Part shown: one piece after another, positions 1 through 9,723 of the stretch | How positions within the stretch are numbered: the first letter of the stretch is position 1 | Layout of the letters: each line of letters opens with the position of its first letter | DNA from: Gemmatimonadaceae bacterium | Lineage (GTDB): Bacteria > Gemmatimonadota > Gemmatimonadetes > Gemmatimonadales > Gemmatimonadaceae | Assembly: GCA_025358925.1 (NCBI GenBank) | Contig: JANYHT010000065.1 | Location: 112,619-176,618 of the forward strand | DNA: 64,000 nucleotides | Direction of reading: 5' to 3' | Position numbers and translations under genes: made by a program | Notes under the pieces: generated by a model | What the model saw: the letters and a program-made list of their open reading frames with translations, nothing else | Told to the model about the DNA's origin: nothing | Database searches by the model: none

Positions 1-1
1 G

Positions 2-562
2 GTCGCCACGCTTGCGTTGTCAGGATCGCCATCGTTGGTGTCGGTGCGTCCATCTGCGATGCAACCGGCGGTACACGCGAAACCCGTGGTGACGGAGAGT
101 CTTGCATCGGCGACTGATCCGGCAGCGTCACGTGTCAAAGTGACGGAACTACGGCAGGGTGGCACTGGCAAGATTGATCTTGGTGATGCGTCGGTGATTG
201 TCGCCGGCGGCCGAGGTCTCAAGGCACCTGAAAACTTCAAGCTGTGTGACGACCTTGCCGAGGCATTTGGTAATGCGGCCGTTGGGGCGACGCGTGCCGT
301 GACGGATGAAGGATGGCGACCGCATTCGGATCAAATTGGACAGACTGGTCGCAACGTTAGTCCGAATTTGTACATCGCGGTGGGCATCTCGGGCGCAATT
401 CAGCATCTCGCCGGCATGCGCACGTCGAAGACGATCGTGGCAATCAACAAAGACAAGGACGCGCCGATTTTTAAGATTGCCGACTACGGCATTGTGGGCG
501 ATGTGTTCGAGATTGTGCCGGCGTTGACGGATGCGATCCGGAAGGCGAAGGCGCAGGGGTAA
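2..562 (+). CDS. etfA: Electron transfer flavoprotein alpha subunit, 5' end cut off
   Basis: This is the C-terminal half of EtfA, which with EtfB carries electrons from acyl-CoA and other flavin dehydrogenases to a membrane quinone reductase. The reading frame is open to the window edge, so the true start lies upstream. The FAD-binding domain is clear: [11 protein letters not shown], then the QIGQTG loop, then [23 protein letters not shown] and the ADYGIVGD tail are all signature EtfA segments. The next gene, 108 bases on, encodes a membrane Fe-S protein that is a plausible electron acceptor. Family assignment is firm; only the missing N-terminal part is unseen. Confidence 0.95.
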   Translation, partial: VATLALSGSPSLVSVRPSAMQPAVHAKPVVTESLASATDPAASRVKVTELRQGGTGKIDLGDASVIVAGGRGLKAPENFKLCDDLAEAFGNAAVGATRAVTDEGWRPHSDQIGQTGRNVSPNLYIAVGISGAIQHLAGMRTSKTIVAINKDKDAPIFKIADYGIVGDVFEIVPALTDAIRKAKAQG

Positions 563-670
563 GTGGGTGTGTGGGTGTACACGAAGGCCGCGTCGGGGAT
601 ATTCGATGCGGCCTTTCGTATTGGTGACACTCGCCTTGTCCACGCAAAACCCGACCCCTAGCTTGGCCGC

Positions 671-2710
671 ATGTCTCTCTCCAACGTCATTTTCGCGATC
701 ATCCTCATTGTTGCGCTCGGTTTTTTCACACGGAGCGCGCGTCGGCTGATTCGCTGGCTCAAAATCGGACGCCCGGAAGTCCGGACTGATCATCCAAACA
801 CGAGAACGGGAAACTTGCTCGCGATCGGCATCGCGCAAACCAAAATTTTGCGTGACCCCATTGGCGGAATGATGCACGCATTGGTGTTTTGGGGATTTTG
901 CGTGCTGGGACTCGGGACGATGGAAATCATGATCCAAGGGCTGGTGACCGGATTTTCGTACTCGTGGATTTTGCCGAGTTTTTTGTACCTGCCGTATGTG
1001 ATCTCGCAGGAATTGTTTGCGGTGTTTGTGCTTATTCCGGTGTCGTTCTTGCTGTACCGTCGATTGGTCATCAAGCCGGCGCGATTTCGCAACGATCCCG
1101 TCCATGGCGGGGATGCGGTGTTCATCCTCAGCATGATCGGCGCGTTGATGGTGTCGCTGCTGCTGTTGTTTGCGATGGAGATTCGCACCGGCGCTCCTAC
1201 CGATGGGCGCGTCATATCGCATTTGCTTGCCTCGCTATTCAGTGGAGTATCACCCGTCACTGCGCATGTGATCGCGCGTAGCGCGTGGTGGTTTCACGCC
1301 GTGCTCATTCTGTATTTTTTGAATCACTTGCCGGGTTCGAAGCACTTACACGTGCTGACGTCGCTCATCAATGTGTGGTTCTCGAATACGAGTGGTCCGG
1401 GCACGGTGGGCGCGATGCGTCCGATGGACCTCGAAGCGGAGAACGCGGAGCAGTTTGGTGCATCGGACGTTGAGCATTTATCGTGGAAGAATTTGCTCGA
1501 CGGGTATTCGTGTACGGAATGCGGACGGTGCACAGCGGTGTGTCCGGCCAACATCACGGGCAAAGCGCTTTCGCCGCGAATGATTGTAGTGAAAACGCGC
1601 GCGCGATTGACAGAAAAAGCGCAATTGCTCGATCTGATGCAGGGCGCCGAACCCACCACTGAGCAAGTGGCAGTGCTGGATCACAAACTGTTGGATGGTT
1701 GGATCACGGAGGAAGAACTCTGGGCCTGCACAAGCTGTCGTGCGTGCGTGGTGGAATGTCCCGTGTCGATCGATCAATTGGATATCATCAACGAATTGCG
1801 TCGCGACTTGATGTTGATGGAGTCGCGTTTCCCCGAAGAGTTGCAGCCAGCGTTGCAGTCGCTCGAACGCAATGGCAGTCCGTGGGCGTTTAGTCCGACC
1901 GATCGCACGTCGTGGGCGGAAGGACTGGACGTACCAACGATGGCCGAGTTGGCGGCGCGCGATGAGCAGCCCGACATTTTGTTTTGGGTCGGCTGCATGG
2001 GGTCGTTCGATGATCGTGCGAAAAAAATCACGGTGGCGTTCGCTCGCATTTTGCAGGCAGCGAACGTGAAGTTTGCGATCCTCGGCCAAGAGGAGAGCTG
2101 TCACGGCGATCCAGCGCGTCGAATGGGCAACGAATATCTGTATCAGATTCTCGCGAAGGGCGTGATCGAAACGCTTGATGGCTACAAGGTGAAAACCATC
2201 GTCACATTTTGTCCGCACTGTTTTCATCAAATGGGCAAAGAGTTTCCAGATTTGGGGGGACATTACGACGTCATTCATCACACGGAGTACATCGAGCAAC
2301 TATTGAACGAAGGGCGTGTGCCGCTCGAAACGGAGCACGGACAACGACTGAAAGTGGCGTACCATGACTCGTGCTACCTGGGTCGGTACAACGACGTGTA
2401 CGATGCGCCGCGCAACACACTTAAAAAGGCGTTGCCGATTATCGATCTGGTCGAGCCCGTGCGCACCAAGAGTCGGGGGTTGTGTTGTGGTGCCGGTGGC
2501 GGTCGGATGTGGATGGAGGAAAACGTCGGAAAACGCGTCAACGTCGAACGTAGTGAAGAGCTGCTGGCAACAGGGGCCGATCAGATCGCGGTGGCGTGCC
2601 CGTTCTGCATGACGATGATCACAGACGGTGTCACGGGCGCCGGGAGTAACGTGCCAGTCTTGGATATTTCGGAAGTAGTGGCGAGTCGCCTGCTGGCGTC
2701 GCATGCGTAG
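671..2710 (+). CDS. Membrane Fe-S oxidoreductase (EtfD/heterodisulfide-reductase-like), likely ETF:quinone oxidoreductase
   Basis: The 679-residue protein has a hydrophobic N-terminal third with several membrane helices (about residues 1-220), resembling a nitrate-reductase-gamma-like cytochrome module. Two 4Fe-4S ferredoxin motifs follow ([12 protein letters not shown] and [12 protein letters not shown]). The C-terminal half carries two cysteine-rich CCG-type domains ([53 protein letters not shown]). Proteins of this build next to etfAB, such as mycobacterial EtfD, are thought to pass ETF electrons to menaquinone. That role is inferred here from the neighbouring etfA and the menaquinone genes at 26.6-30.5 kb. 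A strong hairpin follows the stop codon. Confidence 0.88.
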   Translation: MSLSNVIFAIILIVALGFFTRSARRLIRWLKIGRPEVRTDHPNTRTGNLLAIGIAQTKILRDPIGGMMHALVFWGFCVLGLGTMEIMIQGLVTGFSYSWILPSFLYLPYVISQELFAVFVLIPVSFLLYRRLVIKPARFRNDPVHGGDAVFILSMIGALMVSLLLLFAMEIRTGAPTDGRVISHLLASLFSGVSPVTAHVIARSAWWFHAVLILYFLNHLPGSKHLHVLTSLINVWFSNTSGPGTVGAMRPMDLEAENAEQFGASDVEHLSWKNLLDGYSCTECGRCTAVCPANITGKALSPRMIVVKTRARLTEKAQLLDLMQGAEPTTEQVAVLDHKLLDGWITEEELWACTSCRACVVECPVSIDQLDIINELRRDLMLMESRFPEELQPALQSLERNGSPWAFSPTDRTSWAEGLDVPTMAELAARDEQPDILFWVGCMGSFDDRAKKITVAFARILQAANVKFAILGQEESCHGDPARRMGNEYLYQILAKGVIETLDGYKVKTIVTFCPHCFHQMGKEFPDLGGHYDVIHHTEYIEQLLNEGRVPLETEHGQRLKVAYHDSCYLGRYNDVYDAPRNTLKKALPIIDLVEPVRTKSRGLCCGAGGGRMWMEENVGKRVNVERSEELLATGADQIAVACPFCMTMITDGVTGAGSNVPVLDISEVVASRLLASHA

Positions 2711-2737
2711 TTCGTGAAATACGTATGCTGGCAAGCG

Positions 2738-2773
2738 AAAGCCCCCGCCGATGCAAGATCGACGGGGGCTTCG
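2738..2773 (+). terminator. Rho-independent-type hairpin after the Fe-S oxidoreductase gene
   Basis: The arms AAGCCCCCGCCGAT and ATCGACGGGGGCTT pair almost perfectly around a 5-base loop, starting 28 bases after the stop codon at 2710. The following T-run is weak (TTCGTTG), so termination may be partial or act on both strands. Confidence 0.7.
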
Positions 2774-2814
2774 TTGCACTGGCGAACGAACGTTGGGCGG
2801 ACGCTGCTTCTACG

Positions 2815-3060
2815 TTTTTGCGACGCCGACGGCGCGAAAGGAGACCGACACCCGCGAGGCCAGATGCCATCAATGACGTAAGTGCTGGGTTCTGGTGCGG
2901 TGAGCATACGGGGACGGCTGTACATAAACTCTTGGTTGGAAACGCAACCGTCGCCTGAAATGCAGTCCGACAATACATACCAGGTCAGGGTGACCGGCGC
3001 CGTCAACTGCCTGGTGTAGTCGTCAGAGCTGCTCGCCCCGGATGGATCGTGAACGTGCAC
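2815..3060 (-). pseudogene. Frameshifted remnant of a PEP-CTERM-tailed exported protein
   Basis: Read on the minus strand, one frame gives TAPEPSTYV (about 2860-2890) and then loses the pattern. The -1 neighbour frame immediately continues LMASGLAGVGLLSRRRRRK. Removing one base joins them into a textbook PEP-CTERM sorting tail: PEP motif, short hydrophobic helix, arginine cluster. The frame upstream (3060-2890) is open but has no recognisable domain and hits a stop near 3132, so only the tail survives. PEP-CTERM tails direct exosortase-dependent sorting in Gram-negative bacteria. A sequencing indel is possible, but the lack of any intact upstream domain favours real decay. Confidence 0.55.
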
Positions 3061-3280
3061 ACGATTCCATCCGACTGCTTTCCGCGGGCGGATGTTGGAT
3101 TTGTATGATCGCGCGGACTCTGCGTTTGCTCAACTCAGTCCGGATGAATTTGATTTTGAGCACGTACTGCGCGGGGCATCTTGGTTACATCTCTCGGGAA
3201 TCGTCTGCGCACTCGGCGACGGCCCTGCGTCAGCAGCCGAGTTCGGCGGCGATCAACGATGCGGACTCCATAAAATGATA
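3053..3280 (+). pseudogene. Fragment of a PfkB-family (2-keto-3-deoxygluconate-type) sugar kinase
   Basis: From about 3083 to 3240 the plus strand reads RGRMLDLYDRADSAFAQLS, then DFEHVLRGASWLHLSGIVC and ALGDGPASAA. This matches the internal region of KDG kinases of the PfkB family (YDRAxSAFA ... GAxWLHLSGITxAL). There is an in-frame stop just upstream (3050) and the similarity ends at about 3245. The N-terminal sugar-binding part and the C-terminal GAGD catalytic part are absent, so this is about 55 codons of a normally 300-codon gene. It sits back to back with the PEP-CTERM relic. Confidence 0.5.
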
Positions 3281-3311
3281 TTCGCTGCTCCGACAACGCG
3301 TGCGGTAGTGC

Positions 3312-4025
3312 TCATACCCACATGATGCGCATGACTTGAATCTCTTGGTGAATCTTGCCTTCGTCATAGGGTGTGGTGGTCGTTTCCGCAATGCGCAGTC
3401 CCACCAACGGCAGCCGCGCAACAAAAGTCGGCAACGCCACGCGGCCTGGATCCGCAATAATCGCTACACCGCCGGGCGCCAACGACTTGGCAATGCAGTC
3501 CGCAATCAGCGTTGCGTACTCTTGCTCGTAGACCACGTCGGCCGCAATCACGACGTCGAACGGACCAAACGCTTCTGGCCACGCGCGCCAATTCACAAGC
3601 CGCACCGTCGGCTCGCGGCCAACGTTGCGACCGGCATTCGCTCGAGCGACGTGCAACGCGTCTTGGTAGTAGTCAGTGGCCGTGACATCGAAGCCAGCGC
3701 GCATGGCCGCGATCGTGGGTAAGCCGAGTCCGCATCCCAACTCCAATAACGTCCGTCCTCCACCGTGTTCCGCCAACAGTGTCGCGGCGAGTTGGCGGGA
3801 CGATGGCCAGAGATCGGCCCAATACGGCAGGCGCTCGTCCATGACATAGTCCGCTTCGCTGATTAGATGGTCCGCGTTCGCCGGTTTTCGAAGCACAAAC
3901 ATCGTGTCACCGAGGTGCACGGTTTCGTCAGCAAGTGAAAAACGTCGCGCGAGCGCGTCATCAAGCGACGCGCCATGCAATGTTTCAATCGCATCGCGAA
4001 CGAGATCACTCGATGGTCCGGTCAC
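3312..4025 (-). CDS. Class I SAM-dependent methyltransferase (Methyltransf_16/METTL21-like)
   Basis: The protein has the Rossmann methyltransferase core: motif I LELGCGLGLPTIAA, an acidic residue after strand 2 (TATDYY) and motif IV DVVIAADVVYE. The D-V-V-Y-E type motif and the size fit the family that includes METTL20/21 lysine methyltransferases. The GTG at 4025 is chosen because it overlaps the moeA stop as GTGA and has a GGGAGG ribosome site six bases upstream, giving 237 residues. Bacterial METTL20-like enzymes are known to methylate ETF beta. An etf gene lies 2.7 kb away, so ETF is a possible but unproven substrate. Confidence 0.75.
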   Translation of the reverse strand: MTGPSSDLVRDAIETLHGASLDDALARRFSLADETVHLGDTMFVLRKPANADHLISEADYVMDERLPYWADLWPSSRQLAATLLAEHGGGRTLLELGCGLGLPTIAAMRAGFDVTATDYYQDALHVARANAGRNVGREPTVRLVNWRAWPEAFGPFDVVIAADVVYEQEYATLIADCIAKSLAPGGVAIIADPGRVALPTFVARLPLVGLRIAETTTTPYDEGKIHQEIQVMRIMWV

Positions 4026-5350
4026 GTGTACCCTCCCAAGGAGATGTCGCTCTGCCACTCCGCGTCGGGCATGATGAAAGCGTCAAGTATCATTCCGGGC
4101 ACCACCGCGTTGACGTGCTCTGGAACAACGAGCAGCGCGTTCGACGAGGCCATCACGCGAAGTAAGTTGGATCCCTGCGGTCCTGCTAACCACGCGTCCA
4201 GTACCCCGTCGGTGCTTCGCGTCACGCGTACGCGCAAGAAATGTGTCAAAGACGCGGCGGTGTCAGCATGATCCATCGCGCGCACGCGCAACGGGAGATG
4301 GTGTATTGCCGCGTGTCCTCCAAGTTGCCGCAACAGGGGCCAAGCGAAAAGCATACCAGTCACCATTGTCGAAACTGGATTTCCCGGCAATCCCAACCAC
4401 GGTGTGCCGAGAATAGAACCGGTGCCGAGCGGGCCGCCGGGTCGAATTCGTGCACGCCAAAACGCGAGCGAGCCATCAAGCGCCACCAGCGCGTCACGCG
4501 TATAGTCGTGCGCGCCGACAGAGATGCCTCCGGTCGTGATCAGTAAATCGCAACCGACATCAACCGCATCACGAAGCGCGGAGACTACTGCCACGAGTGA
4601 ATCTGGTAAGAGCGGGACCACACGTACCGCCGCGCCTGCGCGTCGCAATAGCGCAGGAAGAGCGTAGGTGGACGATGAGACAATACGCCGACCTGCTTCA
4701 ACCTCGTCAAAACGATCCAGCAACACGAGTTCATCGCCACTCGACAGCACGGTCACGCGCGGTCGGCGATGCACGCGCACCATCGCCGCGCCAATGCTCG
4801 CCAAGACGCCCAAATGCGACGAGGTGATTGTAACCCCGCAATCAAACAATGCATCGTTCGCGAGAACATCCTCACCGCGCGGGCGGATATTCCCACGCCC
4901 CGCGAGATCACGGTCGTTGACGATAACCACGTCGGTCCCATCGCGTCGGGTGTCCTCCACTCGCACAACGGCGTCCGCACCCGCAGGCACAGGCGCGCCG
5001 GTCATAATTCTCACCGCCGTCATGCGCGCAACCTCCGGCAATCGCGAAGGATCCGCGCCAGCGGCAATCGTACCGGTCTCGCGCAAACGCACAGGCGCAG
5101 TCACACTCGCGCCGGCAACATCGGCACGGCGCACCGCGTAACCATCCATCCCCGCATTGTCCCACGGCGGCAACGACACTCGGCACACTACAGGACCCGC
5201 CAGCGCGAACCCCAACACATCCTCGAGTGGCATCACAACGTCAGACAGTGGGAGCGCGCGCGCGAGCACAGTTGTCAGTGCTTCACTATAGGAAAGTCCG
5301 CGCGTTGCCCTACCCGCGGAGTCTGTCCGATCAGCGGTCACGCGTGCCAA
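4022..5350 (-). CDS. moeA: Molybdopterin molybdenumtransferase MoeA
   Basis: MoeA inserts molybdate into adenylylated molybdopterin in molybdenum-cofactor synthesis in the cytoplasm. The family marker PPWDNAGMDGYAVR is near residue 62. It is followed by GAPVPAGADAVVRVED, the MoCF-binding stretch LLITTGGISVGAHDY, GTPWLGLPGNPVS, and a C-terminal beta-barrel domain. The 442-residue length is somewhat longer than the usual 400. The start is TTG at 5350 or GTG at 5341; both overlap the end of dacB. No other moa or mob genes are visible in the window. Confidence 0.93.
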   Translation of the reverse strand: MARVTADRTDSAGRATRGLSYSEALTTVLARALPLSDVVMPLEDVLGFALAGPVVCRVSLPPWDNAGMDGYAVRRADVAGASVTAPVRLRETGTIAAGADPSRLPEVARMTAVRIMTGAPVPAGADAVVRVEDTRRDGTDVVIVNDRDLAGRGNIRPRGEDVLANDALFDCGVTITSSHLGVLASIGAAMVRVHRRPRVTVLSSGDELVLLDRFDEVEAGRRIVSSSTYALPALLRRAGAAVRVVPLLPDSLVAVVSALRDAVDVGCDLLITTGGISVGAHDYTRDALVALDGSLAFWRARIRPGGPLGTGSILGTPWLGLPGNPVSTMVTGMLFAWPLLRQLGGHAAIHHLPLRVRAMDHADTAASLTHFLRVRVTRSTDGVLDAWLAGPQGSNLLRVMASSNALLVVPEHVNAVVPGMILDAFIMPDAEWQSDISLGGYT

Positions 5351-6896
5351 TCTCGTCGGTGATGCGCAAAGCGGCGAGCGTACTCACCAATAGGTCTTGG
5401 ACACGTTCAACTTCTCGATTGGGTACCGTGAAATTGTTGCACAGCATTGAGAAGAGCACAAGGTGTCCATCGGCTGTCGTCACGTAACCGGAGAGCGACC
5501 GCGCTTTGTCCACCGTGCCCGTTTTCGCGTGAGCATTGCCTGCCGCTGCTGTGCTTTTCATTCGATTCGCAATCGTCCCGTCCACGCCGGCAAGCGGGAG
5601 CGCATCGCGATAGATCGAAAACCACGGTGATTGACGCATTGTATCCAACACGCGTACAATCGCGCGCGGTGTAACGTAGTCGTGACGTGATAATCCACTG
5701 CCGTCGCGGTATGCCGCGTCGGCGTTGGTCACGCCCCACAGCGCGAGCGTGCGCGCACCAACCGCACGCGCACTATCCGCCGAGCCATCGTGACTACCCA
5801 TCCAGCCCGACGTGCGAAAAAGCATCTCGGCAATTTGATTTTGCGATGGTTTTTGCATGCGCGGCAACACATCGCGCAACGGTGGCGACTCCAGCACTAC
5901 AAGCGTGTCCGTCAGGGTGTCCCGCTTGCGCTTCGCAGCAACATTCGTTGCGGAGCCTATGCGCACTCCCGCCGCAACGATCGTCTCACGCAATGCCGCA
6001 CGATACGCGTCGTTCGGATGCCGGTACGCAAGCGTAAGCTTCGCACTGTCGCCAGCGGGCATCGTGCCTGTGACTTCAATGGCGGTCGCCGTAGTGTCGT
6101 ACACCGCACGCAATCGTTCACCAACGGTACCAATACCGCGTGTCGTAGCGCGAATCACTAGCGGCGGATACGCAGCTGTGGGTGCGCGTGTAACCCGCAC
6201 TGCGGCTCCAACCTGTGCACCCGCGGTCACGCGCAGCGTAAGCAGCCCGTCGTTGAAAAGCAGTTCGTCGATCGCCGCTCCATACGCATCGTCTCCGTCA
6301 TCAACCGCCCAACCAAACCCTGTTGTCGCGCCCGTGAACACGTCCCCGAGCGTACGCACGTCACCAATGATGTGCGTGATTCCGCGTTTCGAAAGCGCCG
6401 AAACGATCGGAGCGAATGCCGAGGATGCGTGCCCGGCACGCGAACTATCACTCACACTCGGATCCCCATTGCCAACAATCAAGAGATCGCCATGCCACGT
6501 CGCGCCGCGCTGGAAACCGCGCAACAGCAAGGGAGTGCGCCAACGATACTCGGGTCCTAATTGCTGCAACGCGATGGCTGCCGTGAGCAACTTCTGATTT
6601 GACGCCGGCATAAATAATTTGTCGATATCGTGCGCAACAATTGTGTCGCCACTCGCAACGTCGACAATCAGCACGCCCCAACGCGCATTATTCCACATCG
6701 GCGCCGCAAACGCCGAGTCGGCCAGATGCTGCACGAGCGCGCGCGCCGTTGGCGCGGGCACAACTACTGGTGCCATCGTTGGTGCCGTCGGCTCGGGGAT
6801 ATGCGGAGCAATCACCAACGGCGACGACGTGCGACATGCCGTCTGCACGAGCACGACCGCGCACATGCCGACGGTGCGCCTTGCGCCGTACCTCAT
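5331..6896 (-). CDS. dacB: D-alanyl-D-alanine carboxypeptidase/endopeptidase, PBP4 (DacB) type
   Basis: This periplasmic class C penicillin-binding protein trims or cleaves peptidoglycan peptides. The catalytic SxxK is PASNQKLLTAA (about residue 100) and the KTG triad is AKTGTVDKARSLSGYV. The middle motif reads DGSGLSRHDY, where related enzymes commonly have N in place of the D. The N-terminus is a short basic-hydrophobic signal ending near a cysteine (VQTAC), which may be a weak lipobox. The stop overlaps moeA and the start overlaps the queD stop (ATGA), so it is translated within the minus-strand operon. Length 521 fits the family. Confidence 0.93.
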   Translation of the reverse strand: MRYGARRTVGMCAVVLVQTACRTSSPLVIAPHIPEPTAPTMAPVVVPAPTARALVQHLADSAFAAPMWNNARWGVLIVDVASGDTIVAHDIDKLFMPASNQKLLTAAIALQQLGPEYRWRTPLLLRGFQRGATWHGDLLIVGNGDPSVSDSSRAGHASSAFAPIVSALSKRGITHIIGDVRTLGDVFTGATTGFGWAVDDGDDAYGAAIDELLFNDGLLTLRVTAGAQVGAAVRVTRAPTAAYPPLVIRATTRGIGTVGERLRAVYDTTATAIEVTGTMPAGDSAKLTLAYRHPNDAYRAALRETIVAAGVRIGSATNVAAKRKRDTLTDTLVVLESPPLRDVLPRMQKPSQNQIAEMLFRTSGWMGSHDGSADSARAVGARTLALWGVTNADAAYRDGSGLSRHDYVTPRAIVRVLDTMRQSPWFSIYRDALPLAGVDGTIANRMKSTAAAGNAHAKTGTVDKARSLSGYVTTADGHLVLFSMLCNNFTVPNREVERVQDLLVSTLAALRITDEIGTRDR

Positions 6897-7321
6897 GCGT
6901 CCAACTCGTACGTGCTGCTCAACGTGGCATCCTCCGCAAGGTGAACGCGAATCACCAACGCGCTTGTACGTACCAAGGCAATCTGTACACGCTCGGCGAT
7001 GAAGCGCGCCATGTTCTCGCCCGTAGGAATCAGCGCGCCGTCGGCAAACTCTGGAACGTCAAGATTGATGTTGCGATGATCAAAACGCTCGCGCACTTCG
7101 CGTTGCAACACCTGATCAAGAAATCCCAAATCGACGACAAATCCTGTCTCTTCATCTACCGGGCCGGCTACGGTCACATCGCAGATGTAACTATGTCCAT
7201 GAAAGTTTGGATGCGCGCACGCGCCAAACACCGCCGCGTTTTCCGCGTCACTCCAATCGGGTCGTCGATAGCGATGCGCGGCCGCGAACAGCACGCGACG
7301 CGTGAGTGACGTGCGCGGCAC
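6893..7321 (-). CDS. queD: 6-carboxy-5,6,7,8-tetrahydropterin synthase (QueD/PTPS family)
   Basis: The protein is a member of the 6-pyruvoyl-tetrahydropterin synthase family and probably makes the queuosine/7-deazaguanine precursor. Zinc-ligand histidines appear in FAAAHRY and in NFHGHSY. The catalytic cysteine lies in FGACAHPN, and the DHRNIN and TGENMA motifs follow. GTG at 7321 is preferred because the longer in-frame start would run into the preceding gene; it gives 142 residues, normal for QueD. It lies between a beta-barrel gene and dacB, with an ATGA overlap to dacB. No queC, queE or queF is present nearby, so pathway membership is inferred. Confidence 0.9.
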   Translation of the reverse strand: MPRTSLTRRVLFAAAHRYRRPDWSDAENAAVFGACAHPNFHGHSYICDVTVAGPVDEETGFVVDLGFLDQVLQREVRERFDHRNINLDVPEFADGALIPTGENMARFIAERVQIALVRTSALVIRVHLAEDATLSSTYELDA

Positions 7322-7328
7322 AGTCGTG

Positions 7329-8066
7329 TTACCGAAAAATCGGAACGGACACGCCCGCCGAAACACCCCAGTTGCCGCGCCACACTGACCGCGACTTCGT
7401 GTCCGAAAGTAGGGCCGTACTATCCGCCGCTTTCAGGAAATATCTTTCGGGATATTGATACTGCCAGATATAGTTCGTCGCGTCAACGCGCACGGAATAA
7501 CCCGAACGCAATAAGTACCGCAGTCCGAGGCCATAGGTAAAACTGAACTTCGTGCCAAATCGGTAGAGCCCCGTGTCCGCCTTCGCGAAATCACTCGCGA
7601 TCCCTAGGCCGCCCGACAGCGAGGGGATCAAGTGGTGCCAAGTCTTCTGTCCAGTGAGCGCAATCTCGAGACCCAAATCCACGACCGACGTTGTCGCACT
7701 CACTGTGCTCACTAATCGCGTCTTCGCGGGCTTCGACGGATCGAACACATTTCTCGTCGACGGCGCCACCGTGTAGCGTGCGAACAAGTACGCCGGGCCG
7801 CCAACTCCGATGTCGTAACGCAATGAAACGAAACCCGTCGCGTCAGGCGCTACCTTTGCCGGATCGCGCTTAATCGCTAACCATCCGCCGCTAGCCGACA
7901 ACGTCTGACCCGGTTTGTAGTCTTCGTACGGACTGGCAGTCGGTAAATGTCCAACCTGCGCCGTCGCCGGATGCGACAGCACCACGACTGACGCAACGCC
8001 AAACGATATCGCGGCGAAGGACCGAGAAGCACAACGCAAACGCATGAACGGTTGAAAAAAAGTCAT
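7329..8066 (-). CDS. Predicted outer-membrane beta-barrel protein, function unknown
   Basis: The 245-residue protein starts with a basic N-terminus and a hydrophobic signal peptide ending near HPATAQ. The rest shows alternating polar and aromatic strands typical of an outer-membrane barrel (SLRYDIGVGG, YLFARYTV, FSFTYGLGLRYLL, YSVRVDATNYIWQY) and ends in the strand VSAGVSVPIFR. I do not recognise a specific family. Its stop is 7 bases from the queD start and its start overlaps the gpmI stop, so it is co-transcribed with housekeeping genes. A role as a small barrel in the outer membrane is inferred from composition only. Confidence 0.7.
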   Translation of the reverse strand: MTFFQPFMRLRCASRSFAAISFGVASVVVLSHPATAQVGHLPTASPYEDYKPGQTLSASGGWLAIKRDPAKVAPDATGFVSLRYDIGVGGPAYLFARYTVAPSTRNVFDPSKPAKTRLVSTVSATTSVVDLGLEIALTGQKTWHHLIPSLSGGLGIASDFAKADTGLYRFGTKFSFTYGLGLRYLLRSGYSVRVDATNYIWQYQYPERYFLKAADSTALLSDTKSRSVWRGNWGVSAGVSVPIFR

Positions 8067-9631
8067 CAGGAAGTCTGGGTAAGGTCGCGCAAATCACGAC
8101 CGGTCATTTCGAAAGACGGGGCAAGACCCATCAGCGCGAGTGCGGTTGGTCCGACATCACACAGCGCGCCACCGGCACGCAACGAAACAGGCGCGACGGC
8201 ATCGCGGCCAAGTTGCATAATCACCAGCGGTACCAAATTGGTGGTGTGCGCCGTGTGAGGTTGCCGCGTAATCTCGTCAACCATCACATCGGCATTGCCA
8301 TGATCGGCGGTGATGATCACCTGCGCACCACCTGTCGCCGCGGCGTCCAAGATGCGACCGAGACACGCATCCACTGCCTCGACCGCAGCGATGGCTGCAG
8401 GCAACGATCCCGTGTGTCCTACCATGTCCGCGTTCGCAAAGTTGCACAGCACGAAATCGTGAGTACGATTGGCAAGGGCGTCGCACAATACATCGCAGAC
8501 GCCGGCGGCACTCATCTCTGGTTGCAAATCGTATGTCGCCACCTTGGGACTCGGCACCATCATCCGATCCTCGCCGACAAACGGCGCGTCATGACCACCA
8601 TTAAAAAAGAACGTGACATGAGGGTACTTTTCTGTTTCCGCGATCCGCAATTGCGATAAACCAGCGTCGGCAATCACGTTGCCGACGAGATGACGCATCG
8701 ACTGCGGCGCAAACGCCATCGGAAACGGAAATGCATCTTCGTATCGCGTCATCGTTGTTATCGATACCGCAGGTCGAACCCCAGTGTCGAAGCCAACAAA
8801 GTCCGGCATTGCGAGCGCACGCAGCGCTTGACGCATGCGATCAGAGCGAAAGTTGTAACTAATCACCACATCGCCGTCACGCATTGGCGCGATCGCCTGA
8901 CCGTCACTACGCGCCATCACAAAGGCCGGTACAAATTCGTCGGTCACGCCATCGTCGTACGCTCGCTGCAATGCTGCCGATGCGTCCATTTCAATTGGCG
9001 CGTCGCCCGCTACCGCCGCGCGATACCACTGCGCGGTACGCTCCCAACGGTGATCGCGATCCATTCCAAAGTAGCGACCGCACACGGACGCGAGCTGTGC
9101 GCGATGGCCCACCCGCGCGAGCACCGAATGCAAAAAGTCCAGACCAGACGACGGCGGTGTATCACGACCATCGAGCATCAGATGTAACACGACTTGCGGC
9201 ACCGACTCGCGCGCCGCCAACTCCACAAGCGCTAACAAATGGTCATCGTGCGCATGGACGCCGCCATCGCCGAGCAGTCCCACGAGGTGCAGCTTGCCTC
9301 CAGACGCGCGCGCCGTTCGGCACGCACGCACCAGCGTAGCGTTTGAAAAAAACGATCCATCGCCGATTGCCGCACCAATGCGGACCAGATCCTGCATTAC
9401 GACTCGACCAGCGCCGAGATTCATGTGACCGACCTCACTATTCCCCATTTGGCCCTCCGGTAAACCCACGGCATCGCCAGACGCTTTTAATAACGTGCGT
9501 GACGGCTGCGACCAAATGCGACGCCAATTCGGTGTGTTCGCGAGCAAAATCGCATTCGCATCTCGATCCTCTCGATATCCCCAACCATCCAAAATGATCA
9601 ACGCAACAGGATTCGACGTGCGTGCGGTCAT
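8066..9631 (-). CDS. gpmI: 2,3-bisphosphoglycerate-independent phosphoglycerate mutase
   Basis: GpmI interconverts 3- and 2-phosphoglycerate in glycolysis and gluconeogenesis using two metal ions. The alkaline-phosphatase fold is marked by LIILDGWGYRED (first metal aspartate). The catalytic serine lies in GQMGNSEVGHMNLGAG, substrate residues are in LMLDGRDTPPSSG and YNFRSDRMRQ, and the C-terminal metal motifs are NFANADMVGHTG and ITADHGNADVM. At 521 residues it is full length. It is the first gene of the minus-strand operon running down to 3312; the divergent plus-strand gene begins 93 bases away. Confidence 0.97.
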   Translation of the reverse strand: MTARTSNPVALIILDGWGYREDRDANAILLANTPNWRRIWSQPSRTLLKASGDAVGLPEGQMGNSEVGHMNLGAGRVVMQDLVRIGAAIGDGSFFSNATLVRACRTARASGGKLHLVGLLGDGGVHAHDDHLLALVELAARESVPQVVLHLMLDGRDTPPSSGLDFLHSVLARVGHRAQLASVCGRYFGMDRDHRWERTAQWYRAAVAGDAPIEMDASAALQRAYDDGVTDEFVPAFVMARSDGQAIAPMRDGDVVISYNFRSDRMRQALRALAMPDFVGFDTGVRPAVSITTMTRYEDAFPFPMAFAPQSMRHLVGNVIADAGLSQLRIAETEKYPHVTFFFNGGHDAPFVGEDRMMVPSPKVATYDLQPEMSAAGVCDVLCDALANRTHDFVLCNFANADMVGHTGSLPAAIAAVEAVDACLGRILDAAATGGAQVIITADHGNADVMVDEITRQPHTAHTTNLVPLVIMQLGRDAVAPVSLRAGGALCDVGPTALALMGLAPSFEMTGRDLRDLTQTS

Positions 9632-9723
9632 CCGTACTCGGGTGTGGGTCAGTGAACGTTCACGAATTACGTTGCGATCAACAACATAAATCTACCGACG
9701 ATGAATCTAGCCCTGCTCTTAAC

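Noticed and set aside
149..1222. Long minus-strand open frame opposite etfA and the Fe-S oxidoreductase
   Set aside because: Antisense to two recognised genes; Arg/His-rich, no domain.
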